A stretch of 37,181 nucleotides of DNA from Pseudomonas protegens (lineage in GTDB: Bacteria; Pseudomonadota; Gammaproteobacteria; Pseudomonadales; Pseudomonadaceae). Position numbers and translations under genes: made by a program. This document shows positions 34,703 to 37,181 of the stretch, in pieces (position 1 is the stretch's first letter; every line of letters starts with the position of its first letter). A model generated the notes under the pieces. That model was not told the DNA's origin. It saw only the letters and a program-made list of their open reading frames with translations, and did no database searches. The DNA is taken from assembly GCF_003732485.1 (NCBI RefSeq), contig NZ_MOAK01000082.1:195975-233155 (forward strand), written 5' to 3'.

Positions 34703-34718
34703 CTGTACGCATAACCAG
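34703..34718. promoter_or_regulatory. candidate LexA (SOS) box upstream of the FAN1-like gene
   Basis: CTGTACGCATAACCAG fits the LexA core CTG-N10-CAG and is followed by TA, as in the consensus. It lies 30 bp before the GTG start at 34748, in the 204-bp divergent region. Chance occurrence of the six fixed bases in a region this size is roughly 5%, so the context of two DNA-repair genes carries much of the weight. Confidence 0.5.
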
Positions 34719-34747
34719 TATCAGTCCAGCCGTGGCGTCTTCGTTCA

Positions 34748-36400
34748 GTGACTTCCAATCCCCTCGAGAATCCCCTGTATTACCTGCATAACTTCCAGCA
34801 AGTCCTGAACTGGCTGGAGCAGCGCTATGCCGATGTGCTGCGTGACGAAGAGCAGCGTTTCATCGCGGATTTTGCCCAGTTGCCCCAGCCGTCCCAGGCC
34901 TTGCTGGTGCGCATGGTGATGCGCAAGGGGCGGCATTTTCGCCTGGGCAAGTTGAGTTACCCGGAGATCGGTGACAGCGCCCGGGCCCTGGTGCCGCTGC
35001 TGGAATTGGGCTGGGTCGACGAGCAGGCGCCATTGGCCCTGGACGAGTTGTTCGGCCTGCTGCAAAAGGCCGAGATCCTGCAATGCTTCAGCGCCCGGGG
35101 GCTGGCCTCCAAGGCCAAGAAGAACCAGTGGCTGGAGACGCTGCAAGCGCTGTATCCGCAACCCCAGGCCTTCGGCCAATGGTGCCCGGCACTGGCAGAC
35201 CGGCTCCTGAGCCTGACGGTCATGCCGTTATGCGATCGCCTGCGCCTGATGTTCTTCGGCAACCTCTATCAGGACTGGTCGGAATTCGTCCTGGCGGACC
35301 TGGGGATCTACAGCTACGAGAAGGTCGAGATCAGTGCCGACGCCCGAGGCTTGCGCAGCCGTGACGACGTGGACGCCTTCATCTATCTGCACCAGTGCCA
35401 GGAAGCCTTCGAGGCCGGGGAAGAGGTGGGCGCCATACTCGCGCACATTGGGGCTTTGAGCACCGCCAACCCCTGGCTGGAGAAACGCCGCGGCAAGCTG
35501 TTGTTCCAACTGGGGCAGCATTGCGAACGATTGACGGACTGGTGTCAGGCCCGGGAGATCTACCAGCAATGTGCCTACCCGGGTGCTCGCCTGCGGTTGA
35601 TCCGGGTCCTGGAGCTCAGTGCCGAGTACCAGGCGGCCCTGGCGCTGGCCGAGCAGGCTGCAGCGGCGCCCCAGAGCGCCGCCGAGGCCCAGCAGTTGCT
35701 GCGGGTCATGCCTCGGCTGCGGCGCAAACTGGGTGGCCCGCCAGCGCCTCGGGCGGTCAGCCGCGAAGTGGCGCGGCTGGATCTGTGCCTGCCCCGTGAC
35801 GCCGACGGGCTGGCGGTGGAGCTGCATGTCCAGGCCCATCTGCAGCAGCCCCAGGCGCCGGTGCACTACGTGGAAAACACGCTGATCAATTCGCTGTTCG
35901 GGCTGCTGTGCTGGCCGGCGATCTTCGCCCCCTTGCCGGGGGCCTTCTTCCACCCGTTCCAGCGTGGGCCGGTGGATCTGTTGAGCGAAGATTTCCATGA
36001 GCGGCGCAGCGATCTGTTCCAGGCCTGCCTGGAGGAGCTGGACGATGGTCGCTACCGGGACAGCATCCGCCTGCGGTTTGTCGACAAGTGGGGCCTGCAG
36101 TCGCCCTTCGTGTTCTGGGGGGCCTTGACCGAGGAATTGCTGGAGCAGGCCCTCGACTGCCTGCCGGCCGAGCACCTGAAACACTGGTTTGAGCGCTTGC
36201 TGCTGGATATCAAGGCCAATCGGGCCGGGATGCCGGACCTGATCCAGTTCTGGCCCGAGGCGAGGACCTACCGGATGATCGAGGTCAAGGGCCCGGGCGA
36301 CCGCCTGCAGGACAACCAGTTGCGCTGGCTGGATTTCTGCCAGGAGCACCGGATGCCGGTGGCGGTGTGTTATGTGCAATGGCAGGACCTGTCGACGTGA
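34748..36400 (+). CDS. FAN1-like VRR-NUC structure-specific nuclease
   Basis: 550 residues, like the Pseudomonas FAN1 homologue. The N-terminal part (NPLYYLHNFQQVLNWLEQRY) is the conserved start; a helical DNA-binding and TPR-like region lies between about 60 and 330. The C-terminal VRR-NUC domain carries the PD-(D/E)XK catalytic set GMPD with D497, then E512 and K514 in IEVKGPGD. FAN1 enzymes cut 5' flaps and help unhook DNA interstrand crosslinks. The start is GTG at 34748 with no obvious Shine-Dalgarno, suggesting low or leader-less-like initiation. The stop overlaps the next gene start (GTGA), so the two are co-translated. Confidence 0.92.
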   Translation: MTSNPLENPLYYLHNFQQVLNWLEQRYADVLRDEEQRFIADFAQLPQPSQALLVRMVMRKGRHFRLGKLSYPEIGDSARALVPLLELGWVDEQAPLALDELFGLLQKAEILQCFSARGLASKAKKNQWLETLQALYPQPQAFGQWCPALADRLLSLTVMPLCDRLRLMFFGNLYQDWSEFVLADLGIYSYEKVEISADARGLRSRDDVDAFIYLHQCQEAFEAGEEVGAILAHIGALSTANPWLEKRRGKLLFQLGQHCERLTDWCQAREIYQQCAYPGARLRLIRVLELSAEYQAALALAEQAAAAPQSAAEAQQLLRVMPRLRRKLGGPPAPRAVSREVARLDLCLPRDADGLAVELHVQAHLQQPQAPVHYVENTLINSLFGLLCWPAIFAPLPGAFFHPFQRGPVDLLSEDFHERRSDLFQACLEELDDGRYRDSIRLRFVDKWGLQSPFVFWGALTEELLEQALDCLPAEHLKHWFERLLLDIKANRAGMPDLIQFWPEARTYRMIEVKGPGDRLQDNQLRWLDFCQEHRMPVAVCYVQWQDLST

Positions 36401-37181
36401 GCTACCGCATTGCGGTTCGCGCCTTGTGCGAGTTCAGCGCCAAGACCGGTGACCTGGATCTGCGTTTCACCCCAGCGCCTACCGCCCTGGAGGGGATAGT
36501 CGGGCACCGCACCGTGGCTGCCCGGCGCAATCCCGGCTACCAGAGCGAAGTCGCCCTGGAGGGCCAATACGGCGAGTTGCTGGTCAAGGGCCGGGCGGAC
36601 GGTTATGACCCGGCGCAGAACCTCCTGGAGGAGATCAAGACCTACCGGGGCGACCTGGTGCGCATGCCCGACAACCACCGGCAATTGCACTGGGCCCAGG
36701 CCAAGGTCTATGGCTGGCTGTTGTGCCAGCGCCTGCAGCTGCCGAGTATCCGTGTCTCGCTGGTGTATTTCGACATCCTCAGCGAGCAGGAAACCGCCCT
36801 GGTGGAGGAGCACAGTGCCGAGGCCCTGCAGGGCTTCTTCAATCGGCAGTGCGCGCTGTTCCTGGCGTGGGCGCAGCAGGAAATGCGTCACCGCAAGGCC
36901 CGGGACCAGGCCACTGGGGCCCTGGTCTTTCCCCATGGCCAGTTCCGCCCTGGCCAGCGGCATCTGGCGGAATCGGTGTACAAGGCGGTCAGTACCGGCC
37001 GTTGCCTGCTGGCCCAGGCGCCCACCGGTATCGGCAAGACCCTGGGCACGATCTTTCCCATGCTCAAGGCCATGGCTCCGCAGCAATTGGACAAGCTGCT
37101 GTTTCTCACCGCCAAGACCCCGGGGCGGCAGCTGGCGCTGGATGCGGCCCGGGTGCTGTTCGCCAGCCAGTCCCAACTGCC
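36397..37181 (+). CDS. RecB-type nuclease fused to DinG/XPD-type helicase, 5' part only
   Basis: The gene begins with GTG 36397 overlapping the FAN1-like stop and is still open at the right edge, giving 261 residues. The first ~200 residues contain a PD-(D/E)XK nuclease fold: D68 (GRADGYDP), E79-K81 (LEEIKTYRG) and the QxxxY-type motif QAKVYGWLL, as in RecB-family nucleases. After a linker comes the helicase start: FPHGQFRPGQRHLAESVY, then the Walker A segment APTGIGKTLGTIFP at about 207-220. DinG/Rad3-type helicases with this layout act in DNA repair. The iron-sulphur cysteines and motor motifs II-VI would be beyond the window. It forms an operon with the FAN1-like gene. Confidence 0.88.
   Translation, partial: MSYRIAVRALCEFSAKTGDLDLRFTPAPTALEGIVGHRTVAARRNPGYQSEVALEGQYGELLVKGRADGYDPAQNLLEEIKTYRGDLVRMPDNHRQLHWAQAKVYGWLLCQRLQLPSIRVSLVYFDILSEQETALVEEHSAEALQGFFNRQCALFLAWAQQEMRHRKARDQATGALVFPHGQFRPGQRHLAESVYKAVSTGRCLLAQAPTGIGKTLGTIFPMLKAMAPQQLDKLLFLTAKTPGRQLALDAARVLFASQSQL

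Overview
The window is high-GC DNA from a fluorescent pseudomonad, most likely the Pseudomonas fluorescens/protegens/chlororaphis group. The evidence is an aprA-inh-aprDEF exoprotease locus with linked lipase and autotransporter genes, 82-bp REPIN elements built on the Pseudomonas GTAGGAG...GGCTTGCC repeat, and a CsrA/RsmA-type site on the aprA ribosome-binding site. No rRNA, tRNA, CRISPR array, transposase or phage gene was seen.

Left third (1-16.8 kb): uptake and catabolism of amines and amino acids. A truncated FAD amine oxidase, a cupin protein and a polyamine-type binding protein run rightward. A leftward block follows: omega-aminotransferase, LuxR regulator, MoaF-like protein, second class III aminotransferase, SDR dehydrogenase. 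A phenylacetaldehyde dehydrogenase-like (FeaB-like) enzyme diverges from this block across a 618-bp gap. The gap holds three tandem REPINs and a directly repeated candidate operator. An APC permease, an uncharacterised protein and a FeaR-like AraC regulator follow, then a LuxR regulator divergent from a second APC permease plus P1-family peptidase pair. The logic is import, deamination by oxidase or transaminase, then aldehyde oxidation, under several local regulators.

Middle (17-33.8 kb): a co-directional secretion locus. AprA metalloprotease and its periplasmic inhibitor AprI come first, then the type I exporter AprD-AprE-AprF. Next are a lipase, two subtilisin-type autotransporters and a second lipase, so the paralogues are nested lipase-protease-protease-lipase. 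AprA and both lipases carry RTX repeats and no Sec signal, so they are the likely AprDEF cargo; the two serine proteases carry Sec signals and their own beta-barrels. A stable hairpin follows aprA, each autotransporter and each lipase, whereas the exporter genes are packed tightly.

Right end (33.9-37.2 kb): a small exported protein of unknown function, a convergent YgdI/YgdR-type lipoprotein, and a probable DNA-repair operon. The operon has a FAN1-like VRR-NUC nuclease overlapping a RecB-type nuclease/DinG-type helicase that runs off the window. A CTG-N10-CAG LexA-like box lies 30 bp before the FAN1 start.

Most genes belong to known families. The least explained items are the lid-deleted lipase, the hairpin pattern, the repeated operator before the aldehyde dehydrogenase, and the possible SOS control of the FAN1/helicase pair.
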